Origin: Myxococcales bacterium
GTDB taxonomy: Bacteria > Myxococcota_A > Polyangia > Haliangiales > Haliangiaceae
Length of the DNA: 64,000 nt
Direction: 5' to 3'
Assembly (NCBI GenBank): GCA_016706545.1
Contig: JADJJK010000006.1
Span: forward strand, 53,501 to 117,500
The notes under the pieces were generated by a model, which worked only from the letters and a program-made list of their open reading frames with translations, made no database searches and was not told the origin of the DNA. The translations under genes and the position numbers were made by a program. Within the stretch, counting starts at the first letter, position 1. Every line of letters starts with the position of its first letter. This document shows positions 20,082 through 30,255 of this stretch, piece after piece.

Positions 20082-21278
20082 CTACAGGCCGAGCATCATC
20101 TTGGCGATGATGTTGCGCTGGATCTCGTTGGAGCCGGCGTAGATGCTGGCTTTGCGGTGGTTGAAGTAGCGCGCCGAGATCGGCAGCGCGAAGTCGGGCT
20201 CCCAGCTTGGGCCGCTGTAGCCCGCGGCGAGCGCCTCGTGGTGCCAGGGCAGGGCGTCAGGCCCCAGCGCGTGCATCATGGCCTCGGTGAGCGCCTGCTG
20301 GATCTCGGTGCCCAGCACCTTGAGCATGGACGCCTCGGGGCCAGGCTGGCGCTTGGCCAGCTCCATGGCGATGACGCGCAGGTTGGTGACCTCGAGCGCC
20401 ATCAGCTCGATCTCGAGCTGCGCGATGCGGTCGCGGAAGCGCGCGTCTTCGAGCAGCGGTCGGCCGCCGGAGCGCTGCGCGCCGGCCAGCGCCCGGAGCT
20501 GCCGCAGCCATCGCTTGCAGGTGCCGACGCCGGCGTTGCCGGTGCGCTCGTGACCCAGCAGATACTTGGCGTAGGTCCAGCCGCGATGCTCCTGGCCCAC
20601 CAGGTTCTCCGCCGGCACCACGACGTCCTGGAACCACACCTCGTTGACCTCGATCTCTCCGTCCAGGGTGACGATGGGACGCACCTCGACGCCGGGCGTG
20701 CGCATGTCGACCAGCAGGAACGAGATGCCGTCCTGCGGCCGGCGGTCCGCCGCGGTCCGCACCAGGCAGAAGATCCAGTCCGCGTGCTGCGCCAGCGTGG
20801 TCCAGGTCTTCTGGCCGTTGACGACGTAGTGATCGTCGCGCCGCTCGGCGCGCATGCGCAGCGACGCCAGATCCGAGCCGGAGCCCGGCTCGGAGTAACC
20901 CTGGCACCACCAGTCCTCGCCGGAGAGGATGCGCGGGAGAAACCGAGCCTGCTGCGCGGCGTCCCCAAACGCCATGATCACCGGCGCCACCATGCGGATG
21001 CCAAACGGCATCAACATGGGAGCGTCGGCGGCCGCGCACTCCTCTTCGAAGATGTGCTGCTGGGCTGCGTTCCACCCCGGGCCGCCGAAGGCGGTGGGCC
21101 AGTTGGGCGCGCTCCATCCGCGCGCGGCCAGGATGCGATGCCAGCGCAGGTAGTCTTCGCGGTCGAGATGACGACCGCCATGGACCTTGTCGCGCAGGTC
21201 CTGCGGCAACTGCTCCTCGATGAAGGCGCGCACCTCGGCGCGGAATCGCTGTTCCTCGGGGCCAAACGACAGATCCAT
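20082..21278 (-). CDS. Acyl-CoA dehydrogenase, first (alpha-like) subunit
   Basis: This 398-residue protein starts at MDLSFGPEEQRFR. The FAD/substrate-binding signatures are clear: GYSEPGSGSDLASL, the NGQKTWTTLAQHAD region, and the C-terminal YAGSNEIQRNIIAKMMLGL that contacts flavin. It is the upstream member of the two-gene operon with the 394-residue homologue. Starting 188 bp away on the opposite strand is a CoA transferase, so this locus probably activates and oxidises a carboxylic acid. The divergent 187-bp region between 21278 and 21466 should hold both promoters; no operator is recognised. Confidence 0.9.
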   Translation of the reverse strand: MDLSFGPEEQRFRAEVRAFIEEQLPQDLRDKVHGGRHLDREDYLRWHRILAARGWSAPNWPTAFGGPGWNAAQQHIFEEECAAADAPMLMPFGIRMVAPVIMAFGDAAQQARFLPRILSGEDWWCQGYSEPGSGSDLASLRMRAERRDDHYVVNGQKTWTTLAQHADWIFCLVRTAADRRPQDGISFLLVDMRTPGVEVRPIVTLDGEIEVNEVWFQDVVVPAENLVGQEHRGWTYAKYLLGHERTGNAGVGTCKRWLRQLRALAGAQRSGGRPLLEDARFRDRIAQLEIELMALEVTNLRVIAMELAKRQPGPEASMLKVLGTEIQQALTEAMMHALGPDALPWHHEALAAGYSGPSWEPDFALPISARYFNHRKASIYAGSNEIQRNIIAKMMLGL

Positions 21279-21465
21279 GGCCGCAGTATCTCCGCGGGCG
21301 CTGGGCAGCGCCAAGCCGCGCGGCGCCAGTTTCAGCGTCCTTCTGGTCCGCGTGGCCGGCCGCGGGATTCTCGGAGGCCCCGAAGGGGCGCGCTCCGCCG
21401 GGCCGCCCGTTGCGTTCGGCGCCGCGCCGACGGGCGCTCCGGCGCAGATCGGGCACAATGCCGTC

Positions 21466-22764
21466 ATGACCTCCGAAGCTTGGTCCTCGCGCGCCGTCTC
21501 GGCCGCCGAGGCAGTTGCCTATGTTCGTTCGGGAGCGCGCGTGTTCGTCCATGGCGCCTCCGCCACGCCGGTGCCGCTGGTGGACGCGCTGGCGGCGCGC
21601 ACCGATCTGGAAGACGTGAAGCTCTATCACCTGCACACCTCCGGCACGCAGAGCTTCCTGGCGCCGGAGGTGGAAGGTCGCCTGCGCTCGGTGTCGTTCT
21701 TCGTGGGCCCCAACGCCCGCGCCGCCGTGGCGGAGGGCCGCGCCGACTTCATGCCGGTGTTCCTCTCCGACATCCCGGGGCTGTTCTCGTCGGGCGCGAT
21801 CCCGCTGGACGTGGCGCTGGTGCAGGTGTCGCCGCCCGATCGTCATGGGCTCATGTCGCTTGGCACCTCCATCGACGCGGCGCGCGCGGCGGTGGACCAC
21901 GCGCGCATCGTCATCGCGGAGGTGAACGAGCGCATGCCGCGCACGCTGGGCAACTCCACCCTGCCGATCGAGCGCGTCCACGCCTTCGTCCACACCAACC
22001 GGCCGCTGCCGGTGCTGGAGCCAGAGGCGCCGAGCGCCGTGATCTCGCGCATCGGCGAGCTGGTGGCGGAGCTGGTGGAGGACGGCGCCACGCTGCAGGC
22101 CGGCATCGGCGCGATCCCGGACGCCGTGCTGGCGCGGCTCGGCAACCACAGCGAGCTGGGCGTTCATACCGAGATGTTCTCCGATGGCCTGTTGCCGCTC
22201 ATCGACGGCGGCGTGATCACCAATCGCAAGAAGGCGGTCCACCCTGGGCGGACGGTGACCTCGTTCGTCACCGGCACGCAGAAGCTGTACGACTTCGTCG
22301 ATGACAACCCGGCGGTGGAGTTCCATGGCTGCGACCGCACCAACGACACCTCGCTGATCCGCAAGAACGACAAGGTCACCGCCATCAACTCCGCGCTGGA
22401 GGTGGATCTGACCGGCCAGATCTGCGCGGACTCCATCGGCCACACCATCTTCTCCGGCATCGGCGGCCAGATGGACTTCCTGCGCGGCGCCGCGGTCTCG
22501 CGCGGGGGCAAGCCGATCATCGCCCTGCCGTCCACCGCCGCGCGCGGCACGGTGTCGCGCATCAGCGCCCAGCTCCGCCTGGGCGCCGGGGTGGTCACCA
22601 CCCGCGGCCACGTTCACTGGGTGGTCACCGAGCACGGCGCGCGAAATCTGCACGGGCTCACCCTGCGTGAGCGCGGCGAGGCGCTGATCTCGCTGGCGGA
22701 CCCGGACTTTCGCGGCGAGCTGCGCCGCGCGCTCTTCGAGACCCGGCACTACGTCATGCCATAG
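21466..22764 (+). CDS. Acetyl-CoA hydrolase/transferase family CoA transferase
   Basis: This 432-residue protein starts MTSEAWSSR. It has the two-domain fold of the 4-hydroxybutyrate/acetate CoA-transferase family: GARVFVHGASATP near the N-terminus, ADFMPVFLSDIP, LQAGIGAIPDAV, and the catalytic Glu in HTEMFSDG. The C-terminal CoA-binding part includes GQMDFLRGA and VVTEHGARNLHG. The enzyme moves CoA from an acyl-CoA such as acetyl- or butyryl-CoA to a free acid. Its position next to the two acyl-CoA dehydrogenases suggests it activates their substrate. A very stable hairpin lies 67 bp past the stop. Confidence 0.9.
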   Translation: MTSEAWSSRAVSAAEAVAYVRSGARVFVHGASATPVPLVDALAARTDLEDVKLYHLHTSGTQSFLAPEVEGRLRSVSFFVGPNARAAVAEGRADFMPVFLSDIPGLFSSGAIPLDVALVQVSPPDRHGLMSLGTSIDAARAAVDHARIVIAEVNERMPRTLGNSTLPIERVHAFVHTNRPLPVLEPEAPSAVISRIGELVAELVEDGATLQAGIGAIPDAVLARLGNHSELGVHTEMFSDGLLPLIDGGVITNRKKAVHPGRTVTSFVTGTQKLYDFVDDNPAVEFHGCDRTNDTSLIRKNDKVTAINSALEVDLTGQICADSIGHTIFSGIGGQMDFLRGAAVSRGGKPIIALPSTAARGTVSRISAQLRLGAGVVTTRGHVHWVVTEHGARNLHGLTLRERGEALISLADPDFRGELRRALFETRHYVMP

Positions 22765-22831
22765 CCTGCGAGAGGTCGCGCAGGTGGGCTGCGCCATCGC
22801 GCTCGCGCGCCTCGGTCTCCGAAAAATAGCG

Positions 22832-22860
22832 AGGGCCCACGATCGATCATCGTGGGCCCT
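22832..22860. terminator. Strong hairpin between convergent genes, likely terminator
   Basis: A perfect 12-bp stem (AGGGCCCACGAT/ATCGTGGGCCCT) has a five-base loop. On the minus strand it is followed by CGCTATTTTT, so it best fits termination of the minus-strand Hsp20 gene at 23028. It may also stop the CoA transferase transcript from the other side, although no U-tract follows there. Confidence 0.7.
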
Positions 22861-23027
22861 GCGAAGGTCGAGCCGCCTCGTCACGCATGGCAGGCTCTCG
22901 GGCAGCCTGCGTGCAGCTCGCTGCAAGCTAGTCTCGTTTCGGATCCTGCATCACGGTCCGTCTCGATTTCATCACATCCGATCGCGACTCAGCTTCTGTC
23001 ACTACCCCTGTAGCCGCCGTCCTTGGT

Positions 23028-23486
23028 CTATCCGACCTTGACCTCGATGGCCTTGGTCTTGGCCCGCTCGGCCTTGGGCAGAAAGACATTCAGGACCCCA
23101 TCCTTGAACTCAGCGCGTACCTTGGTGTCGTCGACGTTGTCGGGGAGCGAGAAGGTCCGTAGGAACGAGCCGTAGCTACGTTCGATTCGATGGAACTTCT
23201 TTCCTTTCTCCTCCTTCTCGTGTCTTCGCTCTCCGGCCAAGCGCAGGACCCCGTTCTCCACGGAGATCTTGACGTCCTCCTTCTTGACCTCAGGCAGCTC
23301 GGCCTTGATGTGGAACTCGGTCTCTGTCTCGGCGATGTCGACGGTCGGTTCCCAGTCAAAGGCCATCATGGCGTCTTTTCTGGGGTCTGCGCTCGCGCGC
23401 AGCGGGGCCGACAGCCCGAAGAATCGATTGAGACGCGAGGTCACATCCTCCAGCTCACGAAACGGATCCCAACGTACGAGGCTCAT
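23028..23486 (-). CDS. Small heat-shock protein, Hsp20/alpha-crystallin family
   Basis: This 152-residue protein is called from the ATG of MSLVRWDPFRELED; a GTG nine bases earlier would add three residues. The alpha-crystallin domain spans about 45-145, with WEPTVDIAETETEFHIKAEL, the DVKISVENGVLRLAGER strand and the A-x-x-x-(N)GVL box (KDGVLNVFLPK). A C-terminal I-x-V motif (AIEVKVG) is present. It holds unfolded proteins as oligomers without ATP. It is one of two Hsp20 genes in the window, and the other (30256) is only distantly similar. No CIRCE element or clear heat-shock promoter was found. Confidence 0.93.
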   Translation of the reverse strand: MSLVRWDPFRELEDVTSRLNRFFGLSAPLRASADPRKDAMMAFDWEPTVDIAETETEFHIKAELPEVKKEDVKISVENGVLRLAGERRHEKEEKGKKFHRIERSYGSFLRTFSLPDNVDDTKVRAEFKDGVLNVFLPKAERAKTKAIEVKVG

Positions 23487-23752
23487 GGTCGCCACTCTTT
23501 CTTGGCGGTCAATCCTTCCTGTGGGGGCAGCCCGCCACTGCTGCCTTCATGCCGGAAAAAGAAGCATTTCGCGTGCCCATCCAAGGCGACTTCGCCACGG
23601 GCCGCGCGCCGCGCTACGTGCTCGAAAGTGCATGTCTTGGCGTGGTGCGCGCACGCGGCGGGGACGCGCCAATTGCGCGGCGCGCTCCGGGGGCCGCACC
23701 GTTTGCACAGATGCGCCTGGCGGCGCGCGGCGGACGGCTCGTGCGGCCTCCC

Positions 23753-24898
23753 TCAGTCCAGGCGGGTCAGCCCGGGGCCTTGTGGATCGATCTGTCGCAG
23801 CATGATCTGGAGCGTGTCATTGGGGCGGACCTCCTCGATGCGGCGGCCCTTGCCGAGCGCCACGCGGTAGAGCCGGCGCTGCCAGGGGTAGCGCGGCTCC
23901 CTGGCGACCAGGGCGATGGTGCTGGCGCCGGCTGCTTGAAACTGGCGCGCGAGCTCGCGCAGGCGAGCCAGGGATATCTGGGGCCGCGCGTGCAGCGCCA
24001 GCTCCTTGCCGCCGGCGACCAGCGTGCGCAGCGCGCGCTCGGAGGCCGACGCCGCCACCGGTTGCCCGGCGATCATGAGCTCACCCAGCTCGGACAGCGC
24101 GACCTCCGGCAGGCTGACGTCGAGCTCGGCGCCGGGGCCGGCCACGGGCCAGTTGCCAGGCGCGCCGGCCTTCTGCAGCTCGCGGATCCACGTGTTGTTG
24201 ACGGTGTCGAGATCTTCCCAGCCGCGCACGGCCGCGCGCCATGATGGATCGCTCCCGCACACCAGGCAGTCGGAGACCGCGCTGCGCGAGCGCTCATTGA
24301 AGCGGTGGACTGCGTGGGCAGCCAGCATCGCGCCATGATGCTCTGGCACGATGTCCCTGCACACCTGGCCAAGCGGCCCCGCGCACAGCCGCAGCAGATA
24401 GTCTGCCGCGGTCTCCTGGGCGCCGGGCAGGATGTCTGCTTCGTTGCGGATGGCGCCGCGGCTGAGCGCAGGAGGGCGGAGCCGATCGGTGAACGCGGTG
24501 GGCCACACGGTGGTGGCCAGCGCCGCCACCTGCTCGGCCATCGGCAGGTCCTTGACCGCCTGGGTCGGCGCCAGCGCCAGCACGGTGAGCTTGAGCTCGG
24601 CCTCGTCTGCCACCGCCTTGTCCATGGTGGGCAAGAGGTCGCGGATGCGCTTGGCCAGCGCGGCGTACGCGGTCGGGGTGCGGCCGGCCTTGACGAAGGT
24701 GGTCACCGCCTGATGGAGCTGATCCCGCCCGTAGTCGGCGCTGGCGCGGTTCTCGATGCGCACGGGCTCCTGCGCGCAGGCGGTCAGCAGCACGAGCCCT
24801 AGCACCACTGCGTCAGTCCACCGTCGGCTGCGACCGTCGCGGCGCGGGCACCTCGCGACGTACGTCCGGTGCTCGCTCCTCGTGTGGAACCACCACAC
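23753..24898 (-). CDS. Lipoprotein of unknown function
   Basis: A lipobox, LLTAC, lies about 40 residues after the GTG at 24898. A shorter reading from GTG at 24808 leaves almost no signal n-region, so the start is uncertain. The mature part (about 340 residues) is helical at first, has a CLVC pair around CLVCGSDPSW, and ends in a segment (LARLRELARQFQAAGASTIA) that resembles the periplasmic part of ExbD/TolR-like proteins. The resemblance is weak. It lies just downstream of the COG0523 GTPase on the same strand and may be expressed with it. I do not recognise the family. Confidence 0.6.
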   Translation of the reverse strand: MWWFHTRSEHRTYVARCPRRDGRSRRWTDAVVLGLVLLTACAQEPVRIENRASADYGRDQLHQAVTTFVKAGRTPTAYAALAKRIRDLLPTMDKAVADEAELKLTVLALAPTQAVKDLPMAEQVAALATTVWPTAFTDRLRPPALSRGAIRNEADILPGAQETAADYLLRLCAGPLGQVCRDIVPEHHGAMLAAHAVHRFNERSRSAVSDCLVCGSDPSWRAAVRGWEDLDTVNNTWIRELQKAGAPGNWPVAGPGAELDVSLPEVALSELGELMIAGQPVAASASERALRTLVAGGKELALHARPQISLARLRELARQFQAAGASTIALVAREPRYPWQRRLYRVALGKGRRIEEVRPNDTLQIMLRQIDPQGPGLTRLD

Positions 24899-24999
24899 TC
24901 GTCGCTGCGCTCCGGGCGTGCGCCGCGATCTGCCTCCCGCCGCTTGGTCTCGCTCGACGTTGCACTGACGCAGTAGTGCTAGCCACAACGTTCTCGCCT

Positions 25000-26013
25000 T
25001 CACGGGGTCACCACAGCGCTGTCTATACACGTCATCACGGAGGCGATGTCAATCTCGCGGCCCAGGGCAACCACGCGCGGCGGTGCGGCGTGCGCCAGCG
25101 GCTCGCTGGACACGCGCAGCCCGACGCGATGAAACGCATACCAGCCGATGTGATCGTTGCCACGCCTGCCGTCTTTGCCGCGGGTGATGCCCTTGATGCG
25201 GACATAGTTGGCGGGCAGCTCGGAGAGCTGATCCTCGAGCTCCTCGAGATCCACCACCCGATCTGGCAGGTACGCCCCGGCGCTCTCCAGGAGGTGGTCC
25301 GGGGACGGCGTCGGCGCGCGCGCGTGGTCGTGGTCGTGGTCGTCGTGGCCGTCGTGGTGGTGGCCGTCGTGGTCGTCGTGGCCTCGCTGCTCGGGTGCGC
25401 GCAGCTCCAGCGTGGGGTCGGCCAGGATGGCGAGCAGCCAGCGCGCGTGGGCCGCGGTATCCCCCGCGCGCAGCTCCGCGCGGGGCGCGAGCGAACGGAC
25501 CACCGCCGCGGTGGCATCGCGACCTGCCTGATCGAGCAGGTGTCCCTTGGTGAGCAAGAGCACATCAGCGTGAATGACCTGCGCGTCCACCGCGGGCGAG
25601 AGCTGGCGACTGGCGACAAAGCCCTCGGCGTCCACCAGCGTGATGATCGCGGCCAGGCGGACCCGGTCGTCCACCGGCGGTCGCTCCAGCGCCCACGCCA
25701 GGGGCAGCGGCTCGGCCACGCCGGTGGTCTCCAGGATGATCGCGTCCAGGTCGGGGGTGGCCTCGATGAGCTCGAGGATGGTCTTGCCGAGGTCGTCAGA
25801 GAGCACGCAGCACACGCAGCCTCCGGGCAGCTCGATCTGTCGAGATGAGCCAGGCGGCAAGAGCGCGCCGTCCACCCCGATGTCGCCCAGCTCGTTGACG
25901 ATGAGGCCGATGCGTCCGGACGCCCCTTCCTCCTGGCGCAGCGCCAGGAGCTGGTTTAGCAGGGTGGTCTTGCCGCTGCCCAGAAACCCGGTGACGATGA
26001 CAAAGGGGATCAC
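25000..26013 (-). CDS. COG0523 (CobW-family) metallochaperone GTPase
   Basis: This 337-residue protein has the Walker A loop GFLGSGKTT (9-17), the family metal-binding motif C66-V-C68-C69 and the NKxD-like position replaced by LLTKGH, as is common here. The C-terminal CobW domain follows (GRRGNDHIGWYAF). A 19-residue stretch near residue 210 holds nine His among Asp/Gly. Members deliver Zn2+, Co2+ or other metals to client enzymes at the cost of GTP. The His-rich linker favours Zn or Ni handling. No Zur-type operator is recognised upstream. The metal and client cannot be told. Confidence 0.9.
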   Translation of the reverse strand: MIPFVIVTGFLGSGKTTLLNQLLALRQEEGASGRIGLIVNELGDIGVDGALLPPGSSRQIELPGGCVCCVLSDDLGKTILELIEATPDLDAIILETTGVAEPLPLAWALERPPVDDRVRLAAIITLVDAEGFVASRQLSPAVDAQVIHADVLLLTKGHLLDQAGRDATAAVVRSLAPRAELRAGDTAAHARWLLAILADPTLELRAPEQRGHDDHDGHHHDGHDDHDHDHARAPTPSPDHLLESAGAYLPDRVVDLEELEDQLSELPANYVRIKGITRGKDGRRGNDHIGWYAFHRVGLRVSSEPLAHAAPPRVVALGREIDIASVMTCIDSAVVTP

Positions 26014-26130
26014 GAGGCGTGTTTAGCAGGTTGAGGTCAGGTGGGAGCCCTCGAGCGCGGTCAAGCGCGCGCCGTGGCAAGCGAGCATAGCCTTCTGTTG
26101 CGCGCCGAGACGGCTCCCCGACCTGGCAGG

Positions 26131-29100
26131 ATGTGGCAACATGGCGGGTCCGTGTGGCAGTTCTGGGTTGATCGCGGCGGCACCTTCACAGACTGCGTTG
26201 GCAAGGACCCAGAGACGGGCCAGCTCCACGTGGTCAAGCTGCCATCCACGGACGCGGCGCCGGTCACCGCCATCCGCAAGATCCTCGGCTGCCCGAGCGG
26301 GCCGCTGCCACCTTGCCAGGTGGTGCTGGCGACCACGCTTGGCACCAACGCGCTCTTGCAGCGGCGCGGCGCGCCGACCGCGCTGATCGTGACCCGCGGC
26401 TTCGCGGACCTGCTGGCCATCGGCGATCAGACCCGGCCGCAGCTCTTTGCCTATCACGTGGTCAAGCAGTCGCTGGCCGCGGCGGTGACGATCGAGACCT
26501 CGCTGCGGCTGGATCGCGACGGCAGGGTGCTGGACGAGCTCGACTTCCCGGCGCTCGAGCGGCAGCTCCAAGAGGCGCAGGCCCAGGGCGTGGTCAGCGT
26601 GGCCGTGTCCATCTTGAACGCGCACCGTGCGCCGGACGTGGAGCAGGCGCTCGCCGCGCGGATCTCGGCGCTGGGCCTGCGCCACGTCACCGCCGCGTCG
26701 CAGGTGGGCGGCGCGCAGGGCTACCTGGCGCGCACCGAGACCGCGCTGGTCGATGCCTACCTGACGCCGTTGCTCGCAGACTACCTGCGCCAGGTGGCCC
26801 GGGAGCTGGGAGCGCCAGACGCTGCGCCGAACGCGACGTCGGCCGCGACGTCGGCCGAGCCTGCCGCTGGCGCTGCGTCGGCCGCGGCGTCGGCCGCGAC
26901 GTCGGACGCGGCGTCGGCTGCCGCTGGCCTGGCGCCCGCGCGCCGGCTGTGGGTGATGCAGTCCTCGGGGACGCTGGCCAAGGCGGAGCGCTTCCGCGGG
27001 CGAGACTGCCTGGTCAGCGGCCCGGCCGCGGGGGTGCTGGCGGTCGCGGGCCTGGCGCGCCGGCACGAGCTGGCGGCGGTCATCGGGCTCGACATCGGCG
27101 GCACCTCGGCCGACGTGTGCTTCGTGTCGGAGCCGCGCGGCGCGGCGCAGACCGTGACGGTGGCGGACGCCGTGGCGGCCAGCCGCGAGTACGAGAGCCA
27201 GGTCGCGGGCTGCCGGGTGCGCGCGCCCATGTTGCCCCTGCACACCATCGCGGCGGGTGGCGGCTCGATCTGTCGCTGGGATGGCCTGCGGCTGACCGTG
27301 GGGCCACATAGCGCGGGCGCGCGACCTGGGCCGCTGTGCTACGGCGATCCCGAGGCCAGCGAGCCGGCGCTCAGCGACGTCAACCTGGTGCTGGGCCGAC
27401 TGGTGGCGGATCGCTTTCTGCTGCCGCTCGACGAGGTCCGGCCGCGGGCGGCCTTGCAGGAGATGGCGCAGCGGCTGCGCGCCGCGGGCGCGGCGATCGG
27501 CGACGGCGGTGAGCACGCGCTGGCGCTCGGCCTCTTCGCCATCAGCAACGCGGCGATGGCGGAGGCGATCTCGCGCATCACCATCGAGCGCGGGCGCGAT
27601 CCGCGGCACGCGGCGCTGGTGGCCTTTGGCGGCGCCGGCGGCCTGCACGCCTGCGCGGTGGCGCGGCTGCTCGGTATGCGCACGGTGATCGCGCCGGCGC
27701 GCGCGGGCGTGCTGGCGGCCACCGGGCTCGCCGAGGGGCACCTGGGCTGGCACGGTCAGCGAGATGGTGGTCGGCTGCCGCTATGCGGCAGCGACGAGGA
27801 GCTGGCCGCGCTCTGGGCCTCGCTCGCGGCGTCCTTTGCCAGCCTGGAGGAGGAGGTGCTCGCCGGCGAGCGGCCGGCGGCGCTGGCCCGGCGCTGGCTG
27901 CTGGATCTGCGCTACCGCGGCAGCGACCACGCCATCACCGTGCAGCTCGAGGCCGCCGCGGCGGCGGCGGGCAGCGCGGCGGCGGGCAGCGCGGCGGCGG
28001 CCGCCGATGGCGTAACAATCGCCGATGATGATGCAGCGACCGCCGATGACGCAGCGGTCGCGCCCCTGCGCGCCGCGGTACGCGACTTCGCCAGCGCGCA
28101 CCACGCGATGTTCGGCTACCAGCGCGACGCCGAGGTGGAGCTGGTGGCGCTGCGGGTGGAGCTGACCTCGCCGCTGCCGGAGGTGGTCGCGTGCGAGCCC
28201 AGGCGCGAAGCGGCCAGCGGGGCGCCCGCTTCGGTCGTGCCCGCGCCGCGCCGCCAGCAAGCGCTGTGGACCGACGCCGGACCGGTGGTTGCGCCGGTGT
28301 GGTACCGCGAAGATCTGGCGGCCGGGCACGAGCTCGCCGGGCCGGCGATCGTCGTGGATGAGACCACCGCGGTGGTGGTGGATCCCGGCTTTGTGGCCCG
28401 CGTGCTCGACGACGGCGCGCTGCGCCTCACCGATCTCTGTCCAGCGCAGCCGAGCGCCGCGTCGACGGCCGAGGTCGACGCGACGGCCGAGGACGCCGCC
28501 GACGTGACGGCCGAGGACGCCGCCGACGTGACGGCCGCCGCGGCCGACGCGGCCGACCAGGGAGCGCACCGACGCCGCGCGGCGTCGCCGGCTGTCGCCG
28601 AGCCAGACCCGGTGCGGCTCGAGGTCTACGGCGGGCTGTTCATGTCAGTGGCCGAGCAGATGGGCTCGGTGCTGCGACGGACCGCGGTCTCCACCAACAT
28701 CCGCGAGCGCCTGGACTTCTCGTGCGCGGTCTTCGACGCAGGCGGCGGCCTGGTGGCCAACGCCCCGCACATCCCCGTGCATCTGGGCGCGATGAGCGAG
28801 ACCGTGCGCTCGCTGCTCGCGGAGCGCCCCCAGCTTGGGCCCGGCAGCGTGTATGCGTGCAATGATCCCGCGGCTGGCGGATCGCACCTGCCCGACATCA
28901 CCGTGGTGACGCCGGTCCATGACGCCGATGGCGCGCTGCGGTTCTTCACCGCCAGCCGCGGCCATCACGTGGACGTCGGAGGCATCACGCCAGGCTCCAT
29001 GCCGCCATTTTCGCGCTCGCTGCTCGAAGAGGGCGTGGTCCTGCGTCACGTGCCCATCGTCGAGGACGGGCGCTTCGCCGAGGCCGCGCTGCGCGCGCTG

Positions 29101-29349
29101 CTGGCGGCGGGCCCGTATCCGGCGCGTCGCATCGACGACAACCTGGCGGATCTGGCGGCGCAGGTGGCCGCCAACCGGCTGGGTGCGCAGCTCCTGCTGG
29201 CGCGCCTGGCGCAAGACGGCGACGAGCTCGTGCGCTACCTCGGCCATGTGCAGGCGCACGCCGCCGCGCTGGTGGCGCGCGCCATCGAGTCCTGCCGCTG
29301 GGCGGAGGTAGCGCGCTGTTTCGCGATCACCTCGACGATGGCAGCGTGA
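26131..29349 (+). CDS. HyuA-HyuB fusion (5-oxoprolinase-like), frame broken near its 3' part
   Basis: This is an ATP-dependent hydrolase of the hydantoinase/5-oxoprolinase type. The HyuA half starts FWVDRGGTFTDCVG, has AVIGLDIGGTSADVCFV, and the HyuB half begins at about residue 830 (VEVYGGLF-type, ICAVAEQMG-like, SCAVFDAGGGLVANAPHIPVHLGAMSE). The start could be ATG 26131 or GTG 26152 (VWQFWVDRGG); the family normally begins at the latter. Near base 29290 the homology jumps to frame 3 (LPLGGGSALFRDHLDDGS), and near 29443 it jumps again to frame 2. Both look like single-base losses. Ala/Thr/Ser- and Asp/Ala-rich repeat insertions lie at about 26815-26930, 27950-28060 and 28450-28560. It is either a pseudogene or a sequence error. 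Confidence 0.8.
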   Translation: MWQHGGSVWQFWVDRGGTFTDCVGKDPETGQLHVVKLPSTDAAPVTAIRKILGCPSGPLPPCQVVLATTLGTNALLQRRGAPTALIVTRGFADLLAIGDQTRPQLFAYHVVKQSLAAAVTIETSLRLDRDGRVLDELDFPALERQLQEAQAQGVVSVAVSILNAHRAPDVEQALAARISALGLRHVTAASQVGGAQGYLARTETALVDAYLTPLLADYLRQVARELGAPDAAPNATSAATSAEPAAGAASAAASAATSDAASAAAGLAPARRLWVMQSSGTLAKAERFRGRDCLVSGPAAGVLAVAGLARRHELAAVIGLDIGGTSADVCFVSEPRGAAQTVTVADAVAASREYESQVAGCRVRAPMLPLHTIAAGGGSICRWDGLRLTVGPHSAGARPGPLCYGDPEASEPALSDVNLVLGRLVADRFLLPLDEVRPRAALQEMAQRLRAAGAAIGDGGEHALALGLFAISNAAMAEAISRITIERGRDPRHAALVAFGGAGGLHACAVARLLGMRTVIAPARAGVLAATGLAEGHLGWHGQRDGGRLPLCGSDEELAALWASLAASFASLEEEVLAGERPAALARRWLLDLRYRGSDHAITVQLEAAAAAAGSAAAGSAAAAADGVTIADDDAATADDAAVAPLRAAVRDFASAHHAMFGYQRDAEVELVALRVELTSPLPEVVACEPRREAASGAPASVVPAPRRQQALWTDAGPVVAPVWYREDLAAGHELAGPAIVVDETTAVVVDPGFVARVLDDGALRLTDLCPAQPSAASTAEVDATAEDAADVTAEDAADVTAAAADAADQGAHRRRAASPAVAEPDPVRLEVYGGLFMSVAEQMGSVLRRTAVSTNIRERLDFSCAVFDAGGGLVANAPHIPVHLGAMSETVRSLLAERPQLGPGSVYACNDPAAGGSHLPDITVVTPVHDADGALRFFTASRGHHVDVGGITPGSMPPFSRSLLEEGVVLRHVPIVEDGRFAEAALRALLAAGPYPARRIDDNLADLAAQVAANRLGAQLLLARLAQDGDELVRYLGHVQAHAAALVARAIESCRWAEVARCFAITSTMAA

Positions 29350-29383
29350 TCGCGGTGGCGATCTCACGCCAAGGCAGCCGGCT

Positions 29384-30148
<765 letters not shown>

Positions 30149-30255
30149 GGACGAGTCCAGGTAACCACGGCGCCCTCGCCCGTCAAGCCGTTGCGCGTTC
30201 GCCGCGCGTGATTACAAGACATGGCAATCAACCCTCTCCCTTCTTGGAGGCTCCC

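Noticed and set aside
22832..22860. Perfect inverted repeat considered as an operator or attachment site
   Set aside because: Its place between convergent genes and the T-run on the minus side fit a terminator better.
20257..22926. Minus-strand frame of 889 codons across the CoA transferase and dehydrogenase genes
   Set aside because: Composition and lack of motifs show it is a shadow of both real genes.
23549..24244. Plus-strand frame starting MPEKEAFRVPI between the Hsp20 and lipoprotein genes
   Set aside because: The first 30 codons look possible, but there is no ribosome-binding site and the rest is antisense to the lipoprotein.
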